Source: Methanobacteriaceae archaeon
GTDB taxonomy: Archaea > Methanobacteriota > Methanobacteria > Methanobacteriales > Methanobacteriaceae
Reading direction: 5' to 3'
DNA length: 64,000 nt
NCBI GenBank assembly: GCA_013403005.1
Contig: JACBOA010000007.1
Coordinates: 1-64,000 of the forward strand
Below are positions 46,200 through 56,292 of this stretch, piece by piece (positions within the stretch are counted from its first letter, which is position 1; the number at the start of each line of letters is the position of its first letter). The notes beneath the pieces were generated by a model. The model was not told the origin of the DNA. It did no database searches and saw only the letters and a program-made list of their open reading frames with translations. A program made the position numbers and the translations under genes.

Positions 46200-49100
46200 A
46201 TGAGAAAACAAGCGACACACAAAATGATTCTAGTAACAGCATGTCTTGTTTTCGCATTATCTCTTGCCAGCACGGTGGCAGCAGAAGAAACAACAGAAGG
46301 TGATCCTGGCGGAAACTATTTAAATTCAGCAGACACACAGTCTTCCAATTCAACATTGGTGGATCCACAAATTCTTGTAATAGGTTCTTCTACTGCGGTT
46401 AAATCATATAATGAGGTGGCAAAGACGCTGATGAATGAGACTAATTCTGAATACCCAGGACTGGTGAAATTTCAGATTAGATCCACTTCTCAAATTGGAA
46501 ACATGACCGCAGAAGAGCTAAAAAATCTCATCAATAGCTCAGATATAATACTAGCTGAGTGGGGAACCCAACTGAAAACCAATGGATTCGAATCTGTGAT
46601 AGTGAATAACCCTGAAATCATACAAAATAAATTATTCTTCGTGTTCGAAAGTGAACCTTCACTTTTAAAACTATGTAGAATAAATGGAACCCAAGTATTC
46701 ACTGGAGTTACTGATAGTGACCTAGGCGCATACAATAAACCAGGAACGCTAATTGGTGCATGCCATGATGGTGATGTAGACACACTGCTCAGTTACAAAC
46801 AAAAATATCCTCTAAATACTGCACTGCATGATTGGATAGACTGCGCTGTTTATTTTGCAGGAGGAGGTAGTGAAAACCTTGAAAACCAGTTTAAATGGGC
46901 ATTGCAGAAATTTACAGAAATAAAAGGTGCAATCTGGCCTTCCAAATGGGCTCCAAAGCCTGTTGAAAAAGGTGCAATTCTCTCACAAGAATTCCTTTAC
47001 AGAGATGGTCAAAGATACACCAAGGAACAATACTTTGCCAAATACCCCCTAGACTCCAGTAAACCAACAGTGGCGGTTTTAACATACGTGGGCAGTACCG
47101 GAGAAGTGACTTATGAAGCTGCTTTCCAACAAATCATTGACAAACTGGTTTCCAAAGGAATGAATGTAATTCCAGTAGTGGGAACCTGGTCAGCTTCATT
47201 AAAACTCAATGACACAGCAATACTGGACCTTGCTAAAACTTTATGCTCGGAGGGACAAACAGTAAACATAACTGCCAAAAAAGGAATTGGTAACTACACC
47301 GAGGATGAAAAAAATGATATATGTGGTGTTGTTTCCGATACTACAGCGATAATCTATGAAATAGACATACTAGATTCACAGGGTAATAAAGTAAAAAATG
47401 TTAAAATTAGCCAGTTACAACCTGCAAATATCTACTCTGCAATGGTTAAATTTTTAACAGATGCTAAAAATGTGGTACAATACGAAGCAGATCCTAAAAA
47501 GTATCCAGTTAATGCCCATGTGATGATAGATCTTCTTACATTTACCACAGGTTCTACAACATCTTCAGTTCAGGTAAACAGGTTCTTTGATTATTCTGAC
47601 ATTCCAGTTCTAAAGGCAATGATCACATCTTCCACTTATAGAACAGAAGGTCAGTGGATGGTTTCTGATGAAGGTTTCAGCTGGGTGTCAGTATACTGGC
47701 AGATGGCTCAACCAGAAATGCAGGGAATGATAGAACCTATAGCAATTGGTGTTGGTGAGATTGGCAAAGATTCGGAAACAGGTGCGCAATGGGATATTAC
47801 CGTTAGCATACCTGAAAGAATTGAAAAACTCACTGACCGAGCATATAACTGGTGCCTGTTAAGTAAGTTGCCAAACATTGCTAAAAAAATAGCAATGGTA
47901 TACTACAATTACCCACCAGGAAAACAGAACATTGGTGCCAGTTATCTCAACGTACCAGAAAGCATTGTTGAAATATTAAAAAGACTGAAAAATGAAGGCT
48001 ACAATGTAGGTGAGATCCCAGACAATGCCGATGCACTCATAAGCTTAATGCTGGAACGGGGAATAAATGTTGCAAACTGGGCACCAGGTGAACTTGAAGC
48101 TCTGGCCAATAACCCTAACACCATACTCTGGCCCGTTGAAGAGTACGAAAAATGGTTCAAAACACTCGATCCCATAGCACAAAAAGAGATGGTAGAAGGA
48201 CCATCAGGATACATTGAAGAACTCACAAAACTTGCAGTAGAATACATTAAAAAAGGAGATCCTAGAGTAAAAGATGAGATGATCAAATCCCTAGATAAAT
48301 GGGCTCAAGAAATGGTTTCTAATGCCAACACATACCCTGAAAAATCAGCAAGTGCAATATTGCAAATCAATAAAATGAGAGATGCTCTTAAAACAGTTTT
48401 AGAAAATGTTTCAGCAAACCAGGACCCAACAAGTGCTTGGAATTCTTTCTATGAAGCAAAGAATGCATTCCGTACCCTGAATATGTCTGGAATGACTGGT
48501 TGGGGTGAATTACCTGGAAATGTAATGACAGTGACCAAAAATGGTAAACAGTACATAGTGATCCCGGGAATGCTATTTGGAAATCTATTCATAGGTCCAG
48601 AGCCACAACGTGGCTGGGAGGCTGATGCATCAAATTTCTATCACAGTACCATTGTTCCACCACCCCACTGTTATCTTGCTTGGTATGCATGGGTGAACAC
48701 AGTGTACAAGGCCAATGCACAGGTACACATCGGAAGACACGCCACTTACGAGTGGACTCCAAGGAAACAATATGCACTGGCAGACTTTGACTACCCTGAT
48801 ATCTGCATAGCTAACACACCATCAATATACATCTACATAATGGACGGTGTTGGTGAAGGATTACAGGCTAAAAGAAGAGGTCTCGCAGTAATGATAGACC
48901 ATTTAACACCACCCATGATGACTACACATCTCTATGGAGGACTTCAAGAACTTTCAGGACTGGTTGATAATTATGAAAGAACACCAGATGGAAATCCCAT
49001 GAAACAGGAATACGCAACCAAAATCAAGGAAAAAGTTATTGAACTCCATCTTGGAACTGACATTGGATTAAATGATCCTCAGAACATCACTGATGCCGAT

Positions 49101-51362
49101 ATTGACAAAATCCATGATTATCTTCTCAGTCTGGAGCAAACTCTGATGCCTTATGGATTATCTACATTTGGTAAGCCCTGGAGCCTTAATGAAACAGCCC
49201 TTCTAGTAGCTTCAATGCTCTCACCAGATAGTTCTAAAGATCCTTCATTACAGAGACTAATCAGCAAACTCAATGGATGGGACTTCGATAATTTAACCCT
49301 TGGACAGGCAGAGATTGTGAATGATCAGGCCATAGAGATGATCAAAGATCTATTGAGTGGTAACAGTATCGATGATATAATTCAAAACATCAATGATCAG
49401 TCATTGAAAGCAAGTCTAAGAACAAAACTTGAAACTGCCCTTGTTTATGGGAAGAACATAAACGACAGTTTCACCTCAGAGATGGATGCACTTGTTGAGG
49501 CACTTTCTGGACATTACATTACCCCAGCTAAAGGTGGCGATCCAGTAAAAGCGCCATACGCTTTACCAACAGGTAAAAACTTCTATGCACAGGATGACAA
49601 TACTTTACCAACATCAACCGCATGGGATCTTGGTAAAAGGCTCGCAGACATGGCATTAGCTCAACTGGATACAATTCCTCAGAAAATAGCCGCTGTTGTT
49701 TGGTGTGTGGAGACAGCCAGGGATGATGGTACAATGGTATCATTTGTTCTAAGAATGCTGGGAGTTCAACCCAAACTTGATGATAAAACCTGGCTGGGTG
49801 GAGGTAAATTATCCAACATCATACCAACACCATTAACTGAGCTATTAACGGATCTCAACAAGGTCAGGGCAAGCATGGGTCTTACACCACTAACTGAAAG
49901 ACCAAGAATTGATGTGGTTACCACAACCAGTGGTCTTTTCCGCGACCTTTTCCCCAACCTTGCCTCTAAAATGGATGTTTCCTATAGGGTTGCTCTGGTA
50001 TCATCTTACTCAACGATACTCGAAAAATATCCGGAGTTAGAAGTAGAGCTTAAAAAGGCAATTGATCCTCTTATAACAGGAAAATATCCGCAGGCAAAAA
50101 CACTTGATCTTCTACTTAAAGCATACGATTTAAAAGATCCCATCAGCAAAAATTACGTTGCTTCAGACTGGATAAGTCTTGTAAAAAGTGGCTATGATGG
50201 GGATACAGCGATAACCAGAATTTTCGCACCTCCTGTAGGGGACTATGGTGCTGGAGTCAATCACGGAGTAGAAGAAGCATGGACATGGGATAATCGTGAA
50301 GAACTGGCAGATGTCTACCTGAGGAGAATGAGTCATTCATACTCCAACACTGGGTGGGGTGTCTCCAATCAGAAGCTCTTCGAAGACCTGCTTAAGGGAA
50401 TCAATGTAGCATATCACAGTAGAAGTACAAACCTTTACGGAGTCATTGACAACGATGACTACTATGACTACTTCGGTGGACTTTCAATGGCTATTGAAAA
50501 GGTCAATAATGGAAAAGCACCAGCCTTAAACGTGTTATACTATGCAAATCCAGCTAATCCGCAGGTCATGTCACTACAACAGTTCATGGCACAGGAAATG
50601 AGAAGCAGGTACTACAATCCTGAATGGATCAAAGGAATGATGAATGAAGGATACAGTGGAGCAAGGTACATATCCAATAAATTCGTCTCCTATCTCTGGG
50701 GATGGCAGGTGACCACTCCACACCTAGTCCATGATTGGATGTGGGATGAAGTAACCAATACTTACATCAAAGATCAGTATAATCTTGGTGTGAATAATTG
50801 GCTTTCCAGTGGTAACCGGGTCTTTGCCATGATCAGTATCACAGGAACACTTCTGACTGCAGCCCATAAGGGTTACTGGCAGGCTGATCAGGCTACACTT
50901 AACTTAGTGGCCAATAAATGGGCTCAGCTAATTGCTGCTCATGGTGTGGCATGTTGTGACTGTAGCTGTGGTAATATTGCCATGATAGAATGGGCTTCAC
51001 AGTATGTGAATCCAGATATTTTATCAAAGCTAAATGCCCAGCTTTATAAGGCAACTGGAAACCCCGGTTTTGCTCCCAGTCCAACACCTTCACAACCTCA
51101 AAGTGAGGCTTCTAGTGCACCACAGTCTGCGGGTTCAACTTCCAGGTCATCATCACAGAGTAGTGGTGTGGCTGGAGAGGTCGGAGAGCAATCTCAGTCT
51201 CAAGAGAGTACCACTCCTGGTGACCAGGGACAGGCCAAGGCTTATGAGGTTTCCCAGCAGGGTAATTCCGGAACATCTGATTCTGGTTTACCAGCAGCCG
51301 CAATCATAGGTGTTATTGTGTTAGTAGGCCTGATTGGGTTTGGATACTTCCGTGTGAGGTAA
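46200..51362 (+). CDS. Surface-anchored CobN-like protein 1
   Basis: 1720 residues. Signal peptide (MRKQATHKMILVTACLVFALSLASTVAA), an N-terminal region of about 500 residues, a CobN-like part from about 560 to 1600, a Ser/Gln-rich linker and a C-terminal membrane helix (AAAIIGVIVLVGLIGFGYF). CobN features are kept: YYNYPPGKQNIGASYLN, VHIGRHATYEWTPRKQ (near 842), GGDPVKAPYALPTGKNFY and a C-terminal cysteine motif ACCDCSCGN. The ATP partner is cytoplasmic, so ATP-driven chelation outside is unlikely; binding of metal or tetrapyrrole at the surface is my inference. AAAGGAGGTGA before the ATG implies strong translation. Confidence 0.85.
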   Translation: MRKQATHKMILVTACLVFALSLASTVAAEETTEGDPGGNYLNSADTQSSNSTLVDPQILVIGSSTAVKSYNEVAKTLMNETNSEYPGLVKFQIRSTSQIGNMTAEELKNLINSSDIILAEWGTQLKTNGFESVIVNNPEIIQNKLFFVFESEPSLLKLCRINGTQVFTGVTDSDLGAYNKPGTLIGACHDGDVDTLLSYKQKYPLNTALHDWIDCAVYFAGGGSENLENQFKWALQKFTEIKGAIWPSKWAPKPVEKGAILSQEFLYRDGQRYTKEQYFAKYPLDSSKPTVAVLTYVGSTGEVTYEAAFQQIIDKLVSKGMNVIPVVGTWSASLKLNDTAILDLAKTLCSEGQTVNITAKKGIGNYTEDEKNDICGVVSDTTAIIYEIDILDSQGNKVKNVKISQLQPANIYSAMVKFLTDAKNVVQYEADPKKYPVNAHVMIDLLTFTTGSTTSSVQVNRFFDYSDIPVLKAMITSSTYRTEGQWMVSDEGFSWVSVYWQMAQPEMQGMIEPIAIGVGEIGKDSETGAQWDITVSIPERIEKLTDRAYNWCLLSKLPNIAKKIAMVYYNYPPGKQNIGASYLNVPESIVEILKRLKNEGYNVGEIPDNADALISLMLERGINVANWAPGELEALANNPNTILWPVEEYEKWFKTLDPIAQKEMVEGPSGYIEELTKLAVEYIKKGDPRVKDEMIKSLDKWAQEMVSNANTYPEKSASAILQINKMRDALKTVLENVSANQDPTSAWNSFYEAKNAFRTLNMSGMTGWGELPGNVMTVTKNGKQYIVIPGMLFGNLFIGPEPQRGWEADASNFYHSTIVPPPHCYLAWYAWVNTVYKANAQVHIGRHATYEWTPRKQYALADFDYPDICIANTPSIYIYIMDGVGEGLQAKRRGLAVMIDHLTPPMMTTHLYGGLQELSGLVDNYERTPDGNPMKQEYATKIKEKVIELHLGTDIGLNDPQNITDADIDKIHDYLLSLEQTLMPYGLSTFGKPWSLNETALLVASMLSPDSSKDPSLQRLISKLNGWDFDNLTLGQAEIVNDQAIEMIKDLLSGNSIDDIIQNINDQSLKASLRTKLETALVYGKNINDSFTSEMDALVEALSGHYITPAKGGDPVKAPYALPTGKNFYAQDDNTLPTSTAWDLGKRLADMALAQLDTIPQKIAAVVWCVETARDDGTMVSFVLRMLGVQPKLDDKTWLGGGKLSNIIPTPLTELLTDLNKVRASMGLTPLTERPRIDVVTTTSGLFRDLFPNLASKMDVSYRVALVSSYSTILEKYPELEVELKKAIDPLITGKYPQAKTLDLLLKAYDLKDPISKNYVASDWISLVKSGYDGDTAITRIFAPPVGDYGAGVNHGVEEAWTWDNREELADVYLRRMSHSYSNTGWGVSNQKLFEDLLKGINVAYHSRSTNLYGVIDNDDYYDYFGGLSMAIEKVNNGKAPALNVLYYANPANPQVMSLQQFMAQEMRSRYYNPEWIKGMMNEGYSGARYISNKFVSYLWGWQVTTPHLVHDWMWDEVTNTYIKDQYNLGVNNWLSSGNRVFAMISITGTLLTAAHKGYWQADQATLNLVANKWAQLIAAHGVACCDCSCGNIAMIEWASQYVNPDILSKLNAQLYKATGNPGFAPSPTPSQPQSEASSAPQSAGSTSRSSSQSSGVAGEVGEQSQSQESTTPGDQGQAKAYEVSQQGNSGTSDSGLPAAAIIGVIVLVGLIGFGYFRVR

Positions 51363-51673
51363 AATAACCTTTTCCCCTTTTCTTTTTTGGGTTAAATCCT
51401 TTTTTTCTTTTTTTTTTTGAATTGTTTTTTTTTAATTCTTTCCCCTTAACCTGTCAGATCTTTTTTTGGAAAAGTCATGAAGCATGTTGAGTTGGGTTCT
51501 GATTTTTTTTGGTAATAATAAATTGCCTGAAATCCTGTTTTTAGTATTATATTTAATTTAATTATTACAATTTACAGATTTTTGATAAATTAGTAATACT
51601 ATATATATAAATATAATTATTAACAATTTGTTATTGAATTTTTATTTCAAAAAGAAAAAGGAGGTGAAAAAGT
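51363..51673. other. Gap between surface CobN-like genes
   Basis: 311 bases. T-rich runs after the first gene (51368-51440) probably end transcription. Operator site 5 and a promoter occupy the right half. Confidence 0.6.
51591..51625. promoter_or_regulatory. Operator site 5 (second surface CobN-like gene)
   Basis: TAGTAATA (51591-51598), 19 bases, then TATTAACA (51618-51625), five of eight matching the other right halves in order. TATATATA lies in the spacer. Confidence 0.65.
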
Positions 51674-54600
51674 ATGAGAAAACAAGTGACACACATAATG
51701 ATTCTAGTAACATCATGCTTTGTTTTCGCATTGGCGCTATCAGGAACGGTAGCAGCAGAAGATTCACAGGGAGGTGCACTGGACGGTAACACAATCCTGC
51801 AGAGTAATTCTGACCAATCAAACAGCGATATTGGTTCTCTGGATGATGATCCCCGAATTTATGGTGTAATTAAAGAAAATACCACACCAGCCATTGGGGC
51901 GATAATAACCATCAAGAATCCAACAAACAATGCAGTGATAACATCTGGAACCACCAATTCAAGTGGGGAGTATGATATAAATTTCATATCCAGTCTCACC
52001 GAGTTCAAGGTGGAAATATCTTACTTAACCTACAAAAACTTCACCACAACAGTGACTCCCACAGGATTACCTGTACCCACAGCCAACCTGAACCACACTT
52101 TCATGCCATCTCAGATGCTGAAACCAGTTAAAATGGTGGTGCTGTTGACGGGCTGTGTGGTGGGAACAGTGGACCCCATGGTCAATGATGTCTACAAAAA
52201 CATGTTAGTACCACAGGGCTACGATTTCCAGCTGAAAATATACACCATGGATGATATCAATACCTTCAATTCCAAAGCCACTGAATTCAGAGAAGAACTG
52301 AAAACCACTGATATATTCTTCCTATTCACCAGACCCAATTATCCGTTGACTGGAATGACCTACGGCACAGATTTTGATGCACCAGCCGACTTCAAAGCTA
52401 TGGTGAGTCAGATGCCCCTGGATGCGAGGGTTTTCATCCTGGGACCTACCAAACCAGCTAACATTACCACAGTCAACATCACCACGCTACCTGCCTATTC
52501 TGCAGTGGCAGCACCAGCCCTGAGCAAGGAAAATGTGAAAAGAGTACTTCTGGAGATTTTAAGACAGAGCAATGCCATCAACATATCTCCCAATGACACC
52601 AAACTCGTACCTGGAATCCAGGATTTCATTTACCACCCAGATGCACCTAACACTTTCACTGATCGTCAGAATTACATAGACTGGTATAAAAGCAGTGGTC
52701 ATTACAAGGAAGGCGCACCCTGGATTGGTATCACCATGCTCAACAGGTACTATATTTCAGGGAATATGGCTACCTACCTAACCTTGATTTATAATCTGGA
52801 GAGCAAGGGGGTCAATATCATACCCTACTTCTACTGCACAGACCCCATTAACCCTTCCCGAAAATTCTTCATGGAAAATGGAACCACTGCAATTGATGCA
52901 CTTATAGCCTGTGTACAGTTCGGTTACTGGCCGGACAATCAGACAGTACAGTTCTTTACAGATCTTGATGTAGCTGTACCCAGCCCAGTTCCAATTTTCC
53001 TGCAGACCACCCTGGATGATTACGTGCAAAAAAAGAGCAACAACAATCTAAAGGGTCTGGAATACTTCTGGCTTGCCATGTTTGAAATGCAGGGACGAAT
53101 CGAACCCATCCTCATCGGAGGGGACAATTATGTCGGAACTGACCCGGAAACAGGTTACAACCTTAAAGAATACGTACCCTACCAGCCAGGAATTGATCAG
53201 CTTATCAACCGCACCCTGGCCTGGTCACAGCTCAGAAACAAGGATAACAACAATAAAACAGTGGCAATAGTCTACTTTGACAGCACACACGATGAGGGAA
53301 TCCCAGTAACCAATGGGCTGAACCTTTATGAAAGTTTAAGTAACATAATAGGAGCTCTTCAAGCCAACGGTTACAACACAGGGACAGCCAACCTAACAGC
53401 CAGTGACTTAACTGCTCTGATTAACAGCAAAGGTAGAAATCCATCTATATACGCTCCAGCGGATGTTATTACCCTGATCCAAAACGGTGCAGTTCTGGTA
53501 ACTAAGGAAGAATATCTACAATGGTATTCAGCCCTACCCGCATCTCTCCGCCAACAAGTGGAGGATGTATGGGGACCAGCACCGGGTAATGTCATGGTTT
53601 ACCAGGATAAAATCGTTATCCCAGGTTTTATGCTTGGAAACATATTCCTGGCACCCCAACCAGTCTGGAAATGGAATGGAACCCTCACCAGCCTCAATAA
53701 CAACACACTACCACCCACACACCAGTACATTGCCTTCTACCTCTACCTGCAAAACAAGTTACATGCCGATGCCCTGGTGCACATTGGACAGCACGGAACA
53801 CTGGAACTATTACCCGGACACACCAACGCCCTAACTGAGGATGACTGGCCCAATACCCTTATAGGGTATCTGCCTAACATCCACCTGCTCAAGATGTCGG
53901 ACCCCTTGGAAGCAGTGATCAACCCGGTAAAAAGGAGAAGCTACGCAGTCACCATATCCTACCTGATCCCCCCAGTGACAGAAACAGCACTCTACGGGAA
54001 CTTACAGGAAATGCACGATCTTATCGGCCAATACGATGACGCAGTGGCTAAAAATAACACAGAACGTCAGGAAATCATAAAAAATCTGATATGGGAAAAG
54101 ATCAACAATGAACCTGGTTTAAAGGAACGTCTGGGCATAACATCCAACACCAGTTTCTTGGTGGCCTACAATAAACTGCACAACTATTTACATGATCTGC
54201 AGTTAATCCTGACTCCCTATGGCTTGCATACCTTTGGAGAGTTACCAGACAATGAAACACTGGAAAAATTCATTGATGCCATCATTGCCTTTGATCCGGT
54301 TAATCGAACTGCCCTGCGAGACCAGATCAGGAATCTCCTTATCCAGAGTGCAGCCAATGAAATGAATTCCCTGTTAAGCGCACTGCGTGGAGAGTTCATC
54401 CAGCCGGTAAGTGCCAAAGATCCCATAAGACTACTGGACACACTTCCTACTGGTCGTAACATGTACTCCTTTGACCCTTCAGCCATACCAGACTCGGCAG
54501 CTATGATCATGGGAGGTAAGGCTGCTGAAGAGATGCTAAAACGATACAGGCAATCCAACAACAATAACTATCCTGAAACCGTGGCCATAGATATTGGAGA

Positions 54601-55942
54601 TATCATCACCACCAATGGGCAGAGTATTGCATCCATATTTTACATGCTGGGTGTAAAGCCCATCACTGAAAATGGTCTGGTAATAGGAACTGAACTAATT
54701 CCCCTGGAAACCCTGGGAAGGCCCAGAATCGACGTGTTAATCAGTGACTTCCATAATTTCCGAAGCGCGTGCCCGGCTCTAATGGATGTAATCGACTACG
54801 CCATAAGACAAGTGGCCACTGCCAATGAATCAGCCCAAAACAACTATGTGCGTAAACATTACCTGGCACTGAAAACACAGCTTTACAATGAATTCCTATC
54901 CAGTGGAATGAGCACCGCGGAAGCTGAAGAACAGGCAGAAAGATTCGCCCGTAGTAGGATATTCGGTCTCCCCTCGGGTGCGGATCCACATGGAGTAGGA
55001 GTAGACAGAATACTCTGGTCCCAGGATAACTGGACAGAACAGCAACTGGCAGAAACCTATCTCAGCTACTATTCCTACGCTTATGGCCGGGGAATGTCAG
55101 GGGTACCAGCCAAGAGCACCATGGAGGCATTACTTAGAACTGTGGACACCACCATGGTTATAATGCCCTATCAAACTCCTGGTGAGGGAACCTGTCTATA
55201 CCGGGTGTCAGCAACCCTGAACTTCATGGTGGGATATCTTACCAACAGCAAAATCGACAGTTACATCGTTAAAACATGCTATGAAACTCCCCTGGTGAAA
55301 ACCATGGAGGAATCATACTACGACGATGTTAAAGTCACACTGCTGAACCCTAAATGGATTGAAGGAAAACTCAGGGAAGGGCCATCCGGACATGCATCCA
55401 TTTCCTTCCAGATAAGGGATTTGTTCACATCCAATGCCCTGGTTGATCTTACAGACAGCAGGACCTGGCAGCAGATTGCAAACACTTACCTGTTTGACCA
55501 GAACATGTACAGTAAGCTGGATCCTTCGGCAGCTAAAATAATGACCAAATTTATTTACCAGGCTCATCAGCGTGGTATGATACAACTGTCATCAGCCCAG
55601 GCTGCCCAGCTGGCCCAGGCACTGGGTATTCATGTGGAAAGCAGCAACCCGGACCAGCCCAGCACCACAACCACTTCTACTGGCAATGTTCAGAGAAGTT
55701 ATGGTGCCTCCCGAGGTTACCAATCTAGTTCTGTGGGTGAAACTGGCCAGCAATCAGCTAGTTCTCCTGAAACATCAGGAGCTCAAACAGCAGGTGATAT
55801 TGGTAAATCCTATGAAGTTTCAACACCCTCAGCAGAAGCTGCTGATGACACTCCATGGGGTACCTACGCTGTGGTGGGAATTGTGTCTGTACTGGCTTTA
55901 GCTGGAATTGGATTCTTCTTTAAGGGAAGTCTCTTCGGATAA
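51674..55942 (+). CDS. Surface-anchored CobN-like protein 2
   Basis: 1422 residues. Signal peptide (MRKQVTHIMILVTSCFVFALALSGTVAA), an Ig/carboxypeptidase-regulatory-like beta domain at about 55-110 (IKENTTPAIGAIITIKNP), then a CobN-like part, a Ser-rich linker and a C-terminal membrane helix (VVGIVSVLALAGIGFFFKG). VHIGQHGTLELLPGH (near 705) and RPRIDVLISDFHNFRS are kept. The NYPPG motif is replaced by YFDSTHDEG, and the CCDCSCGN motif of protein 1 is absent, so binding specificity may differ. AAAGGAGGTGA before the ATG matches the first gene. Confidence 0.85.
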   Translation: MRKQVTHIMILVTSCFVFALALSGTVAAEDSQGGALDGNTILQSNSDQSNSDIGSLDDDPRIYGVIKENTTPAIGAIITIKNPTNNAVITSGTTNSSGEYDINFISSLTEFKVEISYLTYKNFTTTVTPTGLPVPTANLNHTFMPSQMLKPVKMVVLLTGCVVGTVDPMVNDVYKNMLVPQGYDFQLKIYTMDDINTFNSKATEFREELKTTDIFFLFTRPNYPLTGMTYGTDFDAPADFKAMVSQMPLDARVFILGPTKPANITTVNITTLPAYSAVAAPALSKENVKRVLLEILRQSNAINISPNDTKLVPGIQDFIYHPDAPNTFTDRQNYIDWYKSSGHYKEGAPWIGITMLNRYYISGNMATYLTLIYNLESKGVNIIPYFYCTDPINPSRKFFMENGTTAIDALIACVQFGYWPDNQTVQFFTDLDVAVPSPVPIFLQTTLDDYVQKKSNNNLKGLEYFWLAMFEMQGRIEPILIGGDNYVGTDPETGYNLKEYVPYQPGIDQLINRTLAWSQLRNKDNNNKTVAIVYFDSTHDEGIPVTNGLNLYESLSNIIGALQANGYNTGTANLTASDLTALINSKGRNPSIYAPADVITLIQNGAVLVTKEEYLQWYSALPASLRQQVEDVWGPAPGNVMVYQDKIVIPGFMLGNIFLAPQPVWKWNGTLTSLNNNTLPPTHQYIAFYLYLQNKLHADALVHIGQHGTLELLPGHTNALTEDDWPNTLIGYLPNIHLLKMSDPLEAVINPVKRRSYAVTISYLIPPVTETALYGNLQEMHDLIGQYDDAVAKNNTERQEIIKNLIWEKINNEPGLKERLGITSNTSFLVAYNKLHNYLHDLQLILTPYGLHTFGELPDNETLEKFIDAIIAFDPVNRTALRDQIRNLLIQSAANEMNSLLSALRGEFIQPVSAKDPIRLLDTLPTGRNMYSFDPSAIPDSAAMIMGGKAAEEMLKRYRQSNNNNYPETVAIDIGDIITTNGQSIASIFYMLGVKPITENGLVIGTELIPLETLGRPRIDVLISDFHNFRSACPALMDVIDYAIRQVATANESAQNNYVRKHYLALKTQLYNEFLSSGMSTAEAEEQAERFARSRIFGLPSGADPHGVGVDRILWSQDNWTEQQLAETYLSYYSYAYGRGMSGVPAKSTMEALLRTVDTTMVIMPYQTPGEGTCLYRVSATLNFMVGYLTNSKIDSYIVKTCYETPLVKTMEESYYDDVKVTLLNPKWIEGKLREGPSGHASISFQIRDLFTSNALVDLTDSRTWQQIANTYLFDQNMYSKLDPSAAKIMTKFIYQAHQRGMIQLSSAQAAQLAQALGIHVESSNPDQPSTTTTSTGNVQRSYGASRGYQSSSVGETGQQSASSPETSGAQTAGDIGKSYEVSTPSAEAADDTPWGTYAVVGIVSVLALAGIGFFFKGSLFG

Positions 55943-55955
55943 AAAAAATCAATCC
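55892..55955 (+). repeat. 64-base identical tail, copy 1
   Basis: These 64 bases, covering the membrane anchor codons, stop and 3' flank, are identical to 58969-59032 in the next surface gene. Similarity continues more weakly upstream. This suggests recent gene conversion or copying of an anchor cassette. Confidence 0.85.
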
Positions 55956-56283
55956 TTTTCCCCCATTTTTTCTTTTTTTGGGCCATAATCAATACTTATC
56001 GTTTTTTATTCTCTTTTTTTATGATTATTATCAAAAGTGAGATTTACTGGAATTTTATCTCTTTTAACTACAAAAAACATGACTAGTTACCTTTTTTAAC
56101 GAAGCTGTTTCCCAATAATAAGTAATAAAAACTATCTTAAAATCTTAATTTTTGTATTAACTATATACTATTTATTACGTTTCAAAGGGAAATTCACCTT
56201 ATGGTAATAACATAAATATTATATAATATATTACTACAACTGTCTTTTGACATATAATTTGTCAAGATAAATTATAAAAGGAG
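55943..56283. other. Gap before the FmdE surface gene
   Basis: 341 bases with T-rich termination-like runs (55965-55980) and operator site 6 near the right end. No gene is seen. Confidence 0.6.
56202..56236. promoter_or_regulatory. Operator site 6 (FmdE surface gene)
   Basis: TGGTAATA (56202-56209), 19 bases, then TATTACTA (56229-56236). TTATATAA lies in the spacer. Confidence 0.8.
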
Positions 56284-56292
56284 GTGAAAAGG